From: Pisolithus tinctorius
Lineage: Eukaryota > Basidiomycota > Agaricomycetes > Boletales > Pisolithaceae
Assembly (NCBI GenBank): GCA_024663395.1
Contig: JANFAH010000089.1
Coordinates: 1 to 64,000, forward strand
Direction: 5' to 3'
Length of the DNA stretch: 64,000 nt
Below, piece by piece: positions 36,701 to 46,650 of the stretch. The notes under the pieces are model-generated. The model made no database searches, was not told the DNA's origin, and saw only the letters and a program-made list of their open reading frames with translations. The position numbers and the translations under genes were made by a program. Position 1 is the first letter of the stretch. Every line of letters starts with the position of its first letter.

Positions 36701-38064
36701 CTCCAAAGGATGTAAAGAATGGCCAAGCAATCAACTTGCCTTGGAGGAGCCTACCTCTTCAGTCCTTTCAGTTGCATTTTCCCCTGATGGTGGGAGGGTT
36801 GTCTCAGGTTCAGATGACAACAATGTTAGGGTCTGGGATGCCATGAGTGGTGTACAGGTTGGGAGCCCTCTTCAAGGGCATACTTCTTCAGTCAATTCAG
36901 TTGCATACTCCTTTGATGGCAAACAAATTGTCTCAGGGTCAGATGATGGAACTGTCAGAATTTGGGATGCTGAAAAAGGTGTGCAGGTTGGCATTCCACT
37001 TGAGGAGCACATTTCTTCAGTCAATTCAGTTGCATTTTCCCCTGATGGGAAGAGGATTGCTTCAGGGTCTTCTGACACAACTGTGGTAATTTGGGATGCT
37101 AGGAAGGGTGTGCAAATTGGTAATCAGCTTGAGGAGAGAACTTCAATCTTTTCAGTTGCATTTTCTCCAAATGGCAGAAGGGTTGTCTCAGGGTCTTCTG
37201 ACAATACCATAAGGATCTGGGATGTTGTAAAAGGTTCACAGATTGGCAACCTTCTTCAGGGGCATACTTCTTCAGTCTTTTCTGTTGCATATTCCTATGA
37301 TGGCAGAAGGATTGTTTCAGGCTCAGCTGACAAGACAGTAAGGATCTGGGATGCTGAAAAAGGTGTCCAGATTGGGAGGCTGCTTGAGGGGCATATATCT
37401 TTAGTCTTTTCAGCCACATTCTCCCCTGATGGGAAAACAGTGATCTCAGGCTCAGCTGACAACACTGTGAGGATCTGGGATGTTGAGAGGGGTGTGCAAA
37501 TTGGTAGTCCACTTGAGCACACATCTGCAGTTAATTCAGTTGCATTCTCCCTTGATGGCAAGAGGATTATCTCAGGCTCAGATGATGCAACCATAAGGGT
37601 CTGGAATGCTGAAAGTTTTGAGGATGCAATCCACATTCATGAGAAGTTCAAGTCCTCATTACAAAGTTCAGAAGGTGAACCCCTTTCATCTTTTATGGCA
37701 CATGGTATGTATTATCTACCAATCACAAGTTCTCAGTTCACTAAAACTCAGTATTAAAGTCAACCCAATTTGCTTTTCACCCATCCTTTCACATGCACTC
37801 AATGACAGTGAACGACTTCTTGGTGGACTGTCACTGGACAATGTCATTGTAGACAGTGATCCAGTCAAACTTCACAGTGATGGCTGGATAAAAGGTCCAA
37901 GAGGCAGATTGCTACTTTGGATACATCCAGCATTCTGGGGGTCATTTTATTCCATGAGGACTATAGTGGTGATTTCTACTGGTTGTTGTCTGGAGTTGGA
38001 CTTAAGCAAGATGGTTCATGGGCATAAGTGGCAGGAATGTTTCAAGTCAGTTGCCTTGACTTGA
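33780..38064 (+). CDS. NACHT-WD40 NLR-like protein
   Basis: Exons 33780-33857, 33912-34409, 34461-34511, 34564-34759, 34809-36469, 36519-37708 and 37752-38064 sum to 3987 nt (1328 residues). A basic, disordered start (MVAKQSKKCRHPRV) is followed by a helical, coiled-coil-like region (about 100-330). The NACHT ATPase then has Walker A GQGGKGKS (373-380) and Walker B VFVVIDALDE (473-482). A winged-helix-type region with LLHTSFHDFLVDP follows, and then seven WD40 repeats (908-1196). The C-terminal cap (GWIKGPRGRLLLWIHPAF, HGHKWQECF) is the one common in basidiomycete NACHT-WD40 proteins. Such NLR-like proteins, of which HET-E is the ascomycete model, sense ligands through the propeller and act in non-self recognition or cell death. 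All motifs are intact. From about 36150 the gene is devoid of CpG, unlike its 5' half. Confidence 0.9.
36756..37625 (+). repeat. Seven tandem WD40 repeats (period ~129 bp)
   Basis: Seven units of 42-43 codons, each with a core like SVAFSPDGKRIVSGS and TVRIWDAEKGVQIG, are highly alike at both protein and DNA level. Seven units are enough for one closed beta-propeller. The near-identical units suggest repeated recombination among them. Differences concentrate at the residues after GS and before the next GHTSSV. Confidence 0.85.
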
Positions 38065-38595
38065 CATTCTATTTTATCTACCTAGTGCTGTATAACAACT
38101 TGAAAACACTTGTTGAAACATTTTCTGAGAATGATCATTTCACTGACTTCCATGGCTGTGATGGTGAATGCAAGGTGGAGGTCCAGAACCCAGCCATGAG
38201 GTTGATATGAGATTATGTAATAAGGAAACAAAGGAAGAACAAGTTGAAAAGAACAAGTGAATATTGTGACACTATCCCCTCCTTGGTGGTTTACTTGCAG
38301 GCAACTGAAAACTGAGCTGGAAATAGTGTACTTATTAAAGGGGCAGAAAGGGAAAAAAGTGGTCAAGGGCAAGGCCTTGGAACTTTTGAGGCTGATCCTG
38401 GTTCCTATGTCCAATCTTCCTCCTTGTATCCTTTCAAGTTGATCATGTAGATTAGTTCATGCTTTGTTTACTGATATCACCTTGTGGAGACCAATCCACT
38501 GCTCTGCAGATGACTGGTCTCATCTGACTACTGTGTCATGCCAGGCAATGATGTCTCAGGGGACTCTCCAGACAGTCATAAGATGGTTAGCCTAA
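38065..38595. other. CpG-free spacer between the NLR-like gene and the copia element
   Basis: About 530 bases without a recognisable gene or transposon end; I see no CpG in it. It probably contains the NLR-like 3' UTR. Confidence 0.45.
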
Positions 38596-38884
38596 TGAAG
38601 GTATGAGTTTCTCAGTGTACAAAGTAATCACTTTATTAGTACCTAACAAAGGTATGAGTTTCTACACTATGTTAGTACCAAGTAAATGAATGAAAATGTA
38701 GCTATACTCACCTCAGTGTATGAAGGAATCATTGAGGTGGAAAATAATGGTGTGGAAAACTTATAGTACCATAATTAGTAAGTGGAGTGACATTGGAATT
38801 TAATTCTGAAGGTTGAAGAGAAATTCTGAGTGCTCTGGGTGAAACTCCAAGACATTACCATAAGTCAAGAATGCATACTTGACA
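38596..38884 (-). repeat. Copia LTR (element 3' end)
   Basis: In minus orientation it begins TGTCAAGTATGC directly after a purine tract (ATTGAGGGGGTG) and shares an extended block (GTAGCTATACTCACCTCAGT and neighbours) with 63880-64000. The outer boundary at 38596 is inferred from the shared TGAAGGTATGAG start; this copy contains a short internal duplication of GGTATGAGTTTCT. Confidence 0.65.
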
Positions 38885-39680
38885 CACCCCCTCAATCAAA
38901 ATGAAGTCCAAGTGTAGATGTGAAATGTTTCACCTTGGTGCTTGGTAAAGGTTTTGTAAGGGTATTGGTGACTGTGTCATCAGCAGGGCAATAAATAAGA
39001 TGGAAGGAATGATTTTCCACAGCAAAACAAATGAAATGGTATCATATATTGATGTGCTTTGTGCAAGCATGGTAGCTGCCATCTTTGGTGAGCATGATGG
39101 CAGATTGACTGTCAGAATATAGTGGAATAGGGTGTTTGAGTGGGTGGAAAACTTCACCAATGAGTTGTTGAAGCCATAGGCCCTCTTTGGCTGCATGGGT
39201 TGCTGTGACATACTCTGCTTCTGCAGTCAAAAGTGTGATGAGTTCTTGTTTCCATGAAGCCCAACTGATAGCTCCACCATCTAGTAGGTATGCATATCCA
39301 CTTATAGCACATTGATGCTCCCACAAAGCTCCATCTGCATCAGTATAGCCCATGGGGCCTCATTCTGTATTTCTGAATGTCAAAGCAAGTGCTTTTGTGC
39401 CTGAGATATACATACCTGTAGATTCATTTTACAGCTTCCCAGTGAGTCATGTTGGGTGTGTTGTTGAACTGTGCAAATGTGGAGACTGCAAATGTGATGT
39501 CTGGGCATGTTCCAACAACAAGATGCATGAGGGAGCCAACAGTAGCATGGTAGGGTACATTTTTCATGTGTGCAGCTTCTTTGGCTGACTGCAGAATTTC
39601 TCCATGGGAGAGTTTTATGCCAGGGTCCATTGGAATTGTGGATGGCTTGCAGTTGGTGAGGTTGTATTTCATTATGATGG
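38885..39680 (-). pseudogene. Copia pol, RT end and RNase H (3' fragment)
   Basis: Minus-strand frames encode the end of RT (LTNCKPSTIPMDPGIKLS, VGSLMHLVVGTCPDITFAVS) and a copia RNase H (GYTDADGALWEHQCAISGYA, AISWASWKQELITLLTAEAE, YSDSQSAIMLTKD, CTKHIN). They are continuous with the fragment at 60646 and beyond. Frameshifts break the reading, so it is a pseudogene. Confidence 0.85.
39676..39680. repeat. Target-site duplication GATGG, left copy (gypsy-1)
   Basis: GATGG immediately before the gypsy-1 5' LTR; the identical GATGG follows the 3' LTR at 60646-60650. The host copia frame needs only one copy. Confidence 0.95.
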
Positions 39681-40199
39681 TGTCATAGTTGTCCCTTGAC
39701 TCTGGCCAGACTTGGTCTTGCACTTGTTCAGTCTGGCCTTGGCCTCACCAATCCTTTATTCCCAGATAGTCTAGCATGGTAAACACTGCTTTGCAGTGCA
39801 TGTCACTTTGGTTGAACCCTGCCTGGTCATGTCCCCAGTCTGCCCTGCCCTGGTCTCTGTTACCTTAGTCATACCTTACTAATACTAGTCTTACCAATTG
39901 TCTTAGCAATCCTTGCAAGACTGGCATTACTGGTCTCTGTACTATAGTCAGTCTCTAGTATATAAACCCATAGATACTTGGCTTGTACTCTCCAGTCTGA
40001 AATCAATTAAGTTCTATCTGTAACTCTCATCTCAGCCTTGGACTTGGACTGAAACCCATGCAAGGGAATAGTGCTGTGTCCTCAGTCACTAAGTCCAATC
40101 AGTCCACTTTCTGTATCTCTTCCCCTGACCCCAACCCCTTGGCCTCATGCCTGCTTTGGTCTCTGGTCTGGCCTCAACCTGGACTTTATGAACTTGACA
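39681..40199 (+). repeat. Gypsy-1 5' LTR
   Basis: Begins TGTCATAG and ends TTGACA; 519 bp. Contains a TATA-like GTATATAAAC near 39958. Clearly related to the LTRs at 46136, 54945 and 60145. Confidence 0.9.
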
Positions 40200-40237
40200 G
40201 TATTTCAGACTTGCTACTTGTGTGGGTCTAACACATC

Positions 40238-41614
40238 ATGGCAACAAAAACTCATTTCCAACCTCCCTGTGGCTGCTCTGCCACCAACCCCAACTCTGCC
40301 TCAGCCAGTGGAACCCACTGAAAGACAGCACTAGCTGCCTTGGGCACCACTAGGTGCTCTCCAGACCCCATCAGTCCTTTCAGGGGCTTTTCAGCCCAAA
40401 CATCCAATACTCCCACCCCACATTGTCCCACTGCTCCCATCCCCAAGGATGACCCCAGTGATGATGGGCTGGGTGATGATAATAACAATGATCCTGATGA
40501 TGATGACCCCAGCAATGGTCCTGGTGATGATGGGCCTGGTGATGATAATCTGGATGAGGATGATCTGGACTTCCCAGACCCAGACACTGAACCTGCAGTT
40601 GCAGTCTTCAACAGCCTTGCAAAGGCCATCAAGCTACTGGCCTGCAACACCCATGCTAGCCCTGAGTCCTCAAGCAGGACCAAGTTGTGTGAGCCTGATA
40701 CCTTTGATGGTACCAACCCCAAGAAGCTTTGTGCCTTCTTCATCCAGTGTAAGCTTAATTTTCAAGACCAACCCTGGGCTTTTAGGACCAACCATGCAAA
40801 GGTCATCTTTACCCAGTCCTACCTCAAAGGCATGGCCTTAGAATGGTTTGAGCCAGACTTGCTCAGAGTTGAGGACCCTGATGACCAGCCTCTCTGGATG
40901 GACTCCTGGAGGGAGTTCATCCTAGAATTACAAACCACCTTTGGCCCCCATGACCCAGTTGCTGATGCTGAGAGCCAACTTGACCATTTACATATGAAAG
41001 ATAACCAGCACATCAACAAGTACATAGTTGATTTTAATCAGCTTGCTTCACAAGTCCAAGGCTATGGTGATGGTGCACTATGCCACCACTTCTACTCTGG
41101 ACTCCCAGACTGGATCAAGGATGAAGTCTGTCAGGTTGGCAAGCCCCAGACACTACACAAGCTCTGCCACCTTGCCCAGGAAATAGATGCACACTACTGG
41201 GAATGCAAAGAAGAAATCCAATGGGCAAGTAAGCATCAGGGCTTGTCTGCCTCCAACAACAAGTCCAGCAGCTCCAGTAACAACAGTCAGTCCAAGGCTG
41301 GCCAGAACAAGCCCAAGACCAACAGTAACAACACCAGTTCTACCCAGTCCAAGCCAGCTTCATTGAAGCCGGGCAACAACAACAACAGCAACTTGTCCAA
41401 GCCCAAGCCTAGCAAACTTGGCAAAGATGGGAAGCTCACCCCCAAGGAATGCAAGCATCACATGGATGGAAACCTCTGCATGTTCTGTGGGGGGTCTGGT
41501 CATTTTGCTGACAAATGCCCCAAGAAAGCCAGAAAGGCCCAGGCTTGTGCTGCAGCCACCACTGAAGCCACACCAGCCTTGGGCTTGGGCTCTACCCCCA
41601 AGACAAAAAAATAG
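40238..41614 (+). pseudogene. Gypsy-1 gag, one premature stop
   Basis: The frame from ATG 40238 is open apart from a TGA at 40319-40321. It continues through an acidic Asp-rich region and a retrotransposon-gag capsid region (LCEPDTFDGTNPKKLCAFF, SYLKGMALEWFEPDLL, YIVDFNQLASQVQGYGDGAL). Next are a Ser/Asn/Lys-rich linker and a CCHC zinc knuckle (CMFCGGSGHFADKC). It ends at TAG 41612-41614 just after the slippery heptamer. In the related gypsy-2 copy the stop position is a Cys codon. Confidence 0.85.
41605..41611 (+). promoter_or_regulatory. -1 ribosomal frameshift heptamer (gypsy-1)
   Basis: A AAA AAA, in the gag phase (last base of ACA plus two AAA codons), directly followed by the gag TAG. 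The pol frame is -1 relative to gag. The same arrangement is found in gypsy-2. Confidence 0.75.
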
Positions 41615-42487
41615 GTAGCAGCTCCCAGGACTCTGCACAAACCAGGAGCTGTGTTGACTCCAGTTGTGCAAACTTGGAGGCTTGTCTCAACATGTCTGCT
41701 CTTTCCAATCCAAATTCTTTAACCCCATATGACACATTAGAAAATCCAGAACTACCTCAGCTTCATACTTTAGTGGACTCTGGTTCCACTCATTGTTTTA
41801 TAGATAATCATTTTGTTAATCAACACTTGTTTACCCCATACTTGGTCTCCCAAATCTGACTCCAGCTTTTTGATGGAACATCCACCTTTACCATAACCCA
41901 AGCAGTAGATGTCAATATCCACTTCACATCTGGCAATGTTACCCTGGTAACCCTGTTTTTAGCCCCATTGGATTCTGAGTGTAAGATAGTCCTTGGACAT
42001 GACTGGCTCACCTGCTACAATCTGTTGATTGATTGGGTACTGAGCAGCCTAACATTCTGGACTCCTGCACAAGGAATGCCAACCCTGTTGACACCTCCTG
42101 TAAGCCCAGTTCCCACCAGCCTTCCTGACCCTGGTCCTAGTGACCAACCTGGCCTTGCACCATCTGTACCAGCCTCCAACTCCCCAGCTCACACCCCCCT
42201 GAAGGCCCCTCTTGTCTCCCTAATCAATGCAGCTGCCTTCATGTGTGCCTGCAGACTTGAAGGGTCTGTCCAGTTCCAACTTCAGCTCCACCCCTTGGAC
42301 TCAGTTCAGGCCTGATCAGCCTTGGCTTCCCCTCCTCTGGCCTTACCCAATGTACTGGAAGAGTATCACAATTTTGCTGATGTGTTTAGCAAAGCCAAGG
42401 CTTTGGCACTCCTGCCTCACTGGGAGTATGATTTGAAGATAGAGATTGAAGAAGGAACAACCCCACCCCTAGGCACCATCTACTTGA
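41612..42487 (+). pseudogene. Gypsy-1 pol, protease to start of RT (5' fragment)
   Basis: Encodes the retropepsin motif HTLVDSGSTHCFID, then a TGA at 41857-41859 and the linker to RT (FADVFSKAKALALLPH). The frame is cut at 42487 by element E1 and resumes at 55907. Compared with gypsy-2 it has TpG or CpA where that copy has CpG. Confidence 0.85.
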
Positions 42488-42678
42488 TGTCACACACCAA
42501 AGGTGTTTGGTGAGGTGGACATGGATGCAGCTGATGAATGGAGATGAAGACCATAGCCCTCATGTGAAGAAGGACAGCCAGAAATGTCAGCAGTCATCCC
42601 TCACACAAGAACAAGTCATCAATGCCAAAGAAAAGGGAAGGAAGCGAGTTAAGCACCAATAAAAGTTCTTAAGTGCCC

Positions 42679-43155
42679 ATGTATGGCATTCTGGTTTTTG
42701 ATGTATCTCCACCAATTCTGCAGATACCAACACCATTCCCACACTCACTTGTAGTGCTCAGCTATGCAATCCTACCTTCCAAAATTGGAAAGGATTTGTG
42801 CACTCCACACATTTCTACAGCACTCCCTCCAAAAGATGCTCATTTTGCTAATTCTTCTGATATGGCCACCTCCACATCAATCATTTTTCTTGTCCCCTTT
42901 GCTAGAGACAATGGCTACATATATCTACCAGGAGTTCCTACCAGCTTCCATCCTGAAGCATCCTGGTACATCCCATCCTCGTCTGCCCCCTCTCAGCCCA
43001 TCCAGCTTGGACAGCACATTCTTTTTGTCAGTATGACCTCTAGGAGGATGTTCTTTGGTCACCTCAGGTCTGTCATTTGCTTAGAAAGGTCTTATGTGGT
43101 TGTTTCAGTCTCTCCAGTCCAAGAAGCATATGGATCCTTCCTCCCTGCTCCCTGA
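42679..43155 (+). pseudogene. E1 copy of the E-element protein, truncated
   Basis: Reads MYGILVFDVSPPIL, GYIYLPGVPTSFHPEASWYI, GQHILFVSMTSRRMFFG and SYVVVSVSPVQEAYGSFLPA, then hits TGA where E2 has a Cys codon (TGC). The remaining C-terminal part is in another frame. It is the decayed homologue of the 220-residue E2 protein. Confidence 0.65.
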
Positions 43156-43556
43156 AACATCTTCATACCAGTCTCATCCATCATTCTTCCAAAATTGTGA
43201 CAGCTACAGTATAATCTACTGTTCTCCACTCTCCCTGTTTGCATCCATGATGAGTATGATGCACATCTCGCCTCCTTATTGCAAGATACAGCAGAAGATG
43301 CTCCCCCTTTGTCCTCTCTTCCAACAGAGCCTATTCATGAAGTTTTTACTTGCTTCACTGAGAGGACTGTAAGGGGGGGAAAGTTGTGATCCTTTATGCT
43401 CCTGTCACCCCACAGACCCCCAAAGCTTGACCCCTGTTGACATCTGATTCACCCTGTCCACTTTTGGATGTACTACAGTGAGGGACAAAAGCGTTGCAAT
43501 GTTTGTGAGGTGTGACTTGTTGCTGATGTAGCTCAGGCTATTCTGGACGGATAATC

Positions 43557-43940
43557 ATGATACCTATACCATTGGAAAGGGGTGACTCTAAGCTTTCCAG
43601 AGCACTAAGGTTCAGTCCAAACAATGCAATACATGCCGAGATACACCCTATTCTTTCCAAAAAGTGCATTGCAACACTTTTGTCCCTGACTGGTGAAATC
43701 ATGAAATGTGACCTTTTGATGGGATTGTGGGCATGGAGGATGGGAAAAAATGATTACATAATAAACCACATGATCATCCAGATGATTTGTCAGCATGTAA
43801 ACAATGACAAACATTGGACTTGTACCATTAATCCTCCCTCTTTTACCACAACTCATGAAATCATCTCTCTAGCTCACATGGTCATTTTCTCAAGGAATTC
43901 TTATCAAATACTGGTGGCCACCACAGTGCCATCAGTATAA
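43557..43940 (+). other. 127-codon open frame in the left palindrome arm
   Basis: Identical in sequence to the frame on the opposite arm (44582-44965, minus). The predicted product begins MIPIPLERGDSKLSRALRFS and shows no transposase DDE/D pattern or DNA-binding motif I recognise. It may be chance; conservation of both copies is explained by arm identity. Confidence 0.3.
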
Positions 43941-44581
43941 CATGCCCTCAGAACCATCAGTCCCTTAAAAAACTTGCTGTCAGTCATTTCCTGGACTGTT
44001 TCCCCCCCATGCCTGATGTATTCTGGGACTAATCAGTACTTGGAAGGCTGAAAATGTTATGGAGGTCAATCTGGCACTTCAGAACATGATTTACAAACCA
44101 GTCCCCTCTCAACCAATGCATTTCTGGCACAGGAACACTGATATGGAAGTTGGGGTGAGACAAAACCTCCTTGTTCTCTGAACACCATAAGAGGGTTCAC
44201 TAGATCTTGCTCTGATCTGAACTGTAGATGACTGGGGAAGGATTATTTGGTCATATGTGACCAAAGGAAATATTCAGAGCCAGATGGAAGCACAGGATTC
44301 TGCTCCATGGCAGTTCAGTAGCATATCCTTCTGATGACACCCAGGGGTAAAGAGGATTTTGTCTTGCCCTAACTTCCATACCACTGTCCCTGTGCCAGAA
44401 ATGCATTGGTTGAGAGGGGACTGGTTTGTAAATCATGTTCTGAAGTGCCAGATTGACCTCCATAACATTTTCAGCCTTCCAAGTACTGATTAGTCCCAGA
44501 ATACATCAGGCATGGGGGGGAAACAGTCCAGGAAATGACTGACAGCAAGTTTTTTAAGGGACTGATGGTTCTGAGGGCATG

Positions 44582-44965
44582 TTATACTGATGGCACTGTG
44601 GTGGCCACCAGTATTTGATAAGAATTCCTTGAGAAAATGACCATGTGAGCTAGAGAGATGATTTCATGAGTTGTGGTAAAAGAGGGAGGATTAATGGTAC
44701 AAGTCCAATGTTTGTCATTGTTTACATGCTGACAAATCATCTGGATGATCATGTGGTTTATTATGTAATCATTTTTTCCCATCCTCCATGCCCACAATCC
44801 CATCAAAAGGTCACATTTCATGATTTCACCAGTCAGGGACAAAAGTGTTGCAATGCACTTTTTGGAAAGAATAGGGTGTATCTCGGCATGTATTGCATTG
44901 TTTGGACTGAACCTTAGTGCTCTGGAAAGCTTAGAGTCACCCCTTTCCAATGGTATAGGTATCAT
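44582..44965 (-). other. 127-codon open frame in the right palindrome arm
   Basis: Mirror copy of the frame at 43557-43940; see there. Its presence shows that the two arms have no indels or stops between them over at least 384 bp. Confidence 0.3.
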
Positions 44966-45223
44966 GATTATCCGTCCAGAATAGCCTGAGCTACATCAGC
45001 AACAAGTCACACCTCACAAACATTGCAACGCTTTTGTCCCTCACTGTATATTGGCATCAGATCAGTGCTGCCTCTCTGTCATCCCACTTTGGCCTAGAAG
45101 CAATCTCTTCAAGATGTGACATGCACAGCCTCCCCCTAATGTGATTCCAGTGCACTTTCCCAGTATCTGACATTACTTGACTCATACTTTGACATTCTGA
45201 CTATCTTTGACTCACCTATTGCC

Positions 45224-45937
45224 TGTCAAGTCCGGGCCTACTCCGACCAACTCCGACGCTATATAAGGTCTAGAGAGGGGTTCGGAAGCAAGTCCAACAC
45301 ACAGGGACAGAACTCCGACTAGCGGAGTGTCGGCAGGAACGAAGACCGCCGAGACAAAGGCAGAGCGGAGTGAGGGCGTCGGGTTTAGCTCGTGCGCTAC
45401 CCCCTTGCACGATCTCAGCCCTCGTATTTCAGAGGGAGAGTACAGACGGAGAGTCGGAGATAACTCCGACAGACAGAAGACGGAATCAGAGGGAGTAGGA
45501 ACTAAGTTGATATTCGTACTGAAGAACAGCGGAGTACAGTACATGTTTTTATACTACTACGGAGGTACAGTAACCGGAATCGGAACTGACATATGGAGAC
45601 TCATAAGTTTTCAAGTAAAATTTCCTGGATGACGAATGAAGGGTAGACGGAGGACATACGAACGGGTAACACAGAACATCCAGAAAAGGGAACAGTCCAG
45701 GCGCTGGCCCACGTGGTGAGCGCGCTGCGGAGTTCCTGACTGCGAAGGTAGTCACATGACCCCTCAGAGAACGGACCGCTCGGTCCGGTAGGAGAGTAAC
45801 ACAAGTCCGACAACAGTCAGAGCGGAGATGGTTCGTAGACGATAGAAGGTGGGTGGAGTTGGTGTGGAGCGAGCGAATGACCGGCGGAAAAGGTTGCGGA
45901 GTGAGTAAAGACCTATGACGAACGCGCGGTTATGACA
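45224..45937. mobile_element. CpG-rich solo LTR
   Basis: 714 bp beginning TGTCAAGTCC and ending GGTTATGACA, flanked by the exact 5-bp duplication TTGCC (45219-45223 and 45938-45942) inside E1. Contains a TATA box (CTATATAAGG, near 45249). Unlike the CpG-poor E1 around it, it is packed with CpG, so it is a recent insertion followed by LTR-LTR recombination. The family differs from the gypsy-1/2 LTRs. Confidence 0.88.
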
Positions 45938-46130
45938 TTGCCAATACTTACCAATCTTTTGACCTTGCTTACTGATTCTTCACTTTTTGGCTTACTTATC
46001 CTTACCAATTCTTTCTAAGATGATTACCCACTGCTTACATTCCTTACTCATCAGTTACCAATCACTTACCAAGCATTTTCACCTTGTTTTCCATAGGCAA
46101 TGCCTCTGTACTGTATATAAATCACTGTAC

Positions 46131-46135
46131 ATAGG
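46131..46135. repeat. Target-site duplication ATAGG, left copy (gypsy-2)
   Basis: ATAGG precedes the 5' LTR; the identical ATAGG follows the 3' LTR at 55454-55458. Joining across it restores the E sequence seen in E2. Confidence 0.95.
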
Positions 46136-46612
46136 TGTCATAGCCATGTCTTGACCCCGGCCAGACTCGGCCTCGGCCTCATCTGTCCCCTTGTCCCCAG
46201 ATAGCTTAGCGCAGTGAACACTGCTTTGCAGTGTCTGTCATTTCAGTTAGGTCCTGTCCCAGTCTCTGTTACCTTAGTCATGCATTACTAATACCTGTCT
46301 TACCAATCCTCTTAGCAATCCTTGCGAGACTGGCATTACTGGTCTCCGTACTATAGCTACTCTAGTATATAAGCTCATAGATACTCAGCCTGTAGACCTC
46401 AGTCTGAAATCAACTAAGTTAACCTGATAACCCCGCTTTGGCCTCGGACTTGGACTGAGACCCACACAAGGGAATAGCGCTGTACTCCCAGTCGCTAAGT
46501 CCAATCAGTCCAATCATCTGTGTCTTTGACTCCCCTTCTGGTCCCAACCCCTCGGTCTCACACCCGCTTTGGTCTCCAGTCCAGTCCCAACCCAGACATC
46601 CCATACTTGACA
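46136..46612 (+). repeat. Gypsy-2 5' LTR
   Basis: 477 bp, TGTCATAG to TTGACA. Shorter than the 3' LTR (509 bp), mainly because a segment after the first 50 bases is absent. Confidence 0.9.
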
Positions 46613-46650
46613 GTATTTCAGACTCACCACTTGTGTGGGTCTAAACCATC

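Larger units (their letters stand above)
43476..45046. mobile_element. Tc1/mariner-type palindromic element, TA target duplication
   Basis: 1571 bp starting CAGTGAGGGACAAAAGCGTT and ending with its reverse complement, flanked by TA (43474-43475, 45047-45048). The outer arms, about 690 bp, are inverted repeats that look identical over most of their length; a central part of about 190 bp (44168-44357) is not paired. E2 preserves the empty site (53650-53675, reverse strand), where a single TA stands, so insertion and TSD are directly proven. Termini and TA choice indicate the Tc1/mariner/pogo group; there is no transposase, so it is non-autonomous. Confidence 0.88.
42488..46135 (+). mobile_element. 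Element E1, left and central part
   Basis: E1 begins TGTCACACACC at 42488 and matches E2 (52839-54647) in reverse orientation. It is interrupted by the palindromic element (43476-45046), the solo LTR (45224-45937) and gypsy-2 (46136-55453), and finishes at 55459-55906. Compared with E2, E1 has lost most CpG. It contains the 5' half of a 220-codon frame seen intact in E2. I found no clear target-site duplication for E1. It may be a large solo LTR or a non-autonomous element. Confidence 0.75.

Noticed and set aside
42483..42487. Target-site duplication for E1
   Set aside because: TTGA before E1 and TCAC after it do not match; the rejoined gypsy-1 sequence suggests insertion without, or with an eroded, duplication.
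45327..45632. 101-codon frame in the solo LTR
   Set aside because: It lies entirely in LTR sequence downstream of the TATA box and has no recognisable motif; likely chance.
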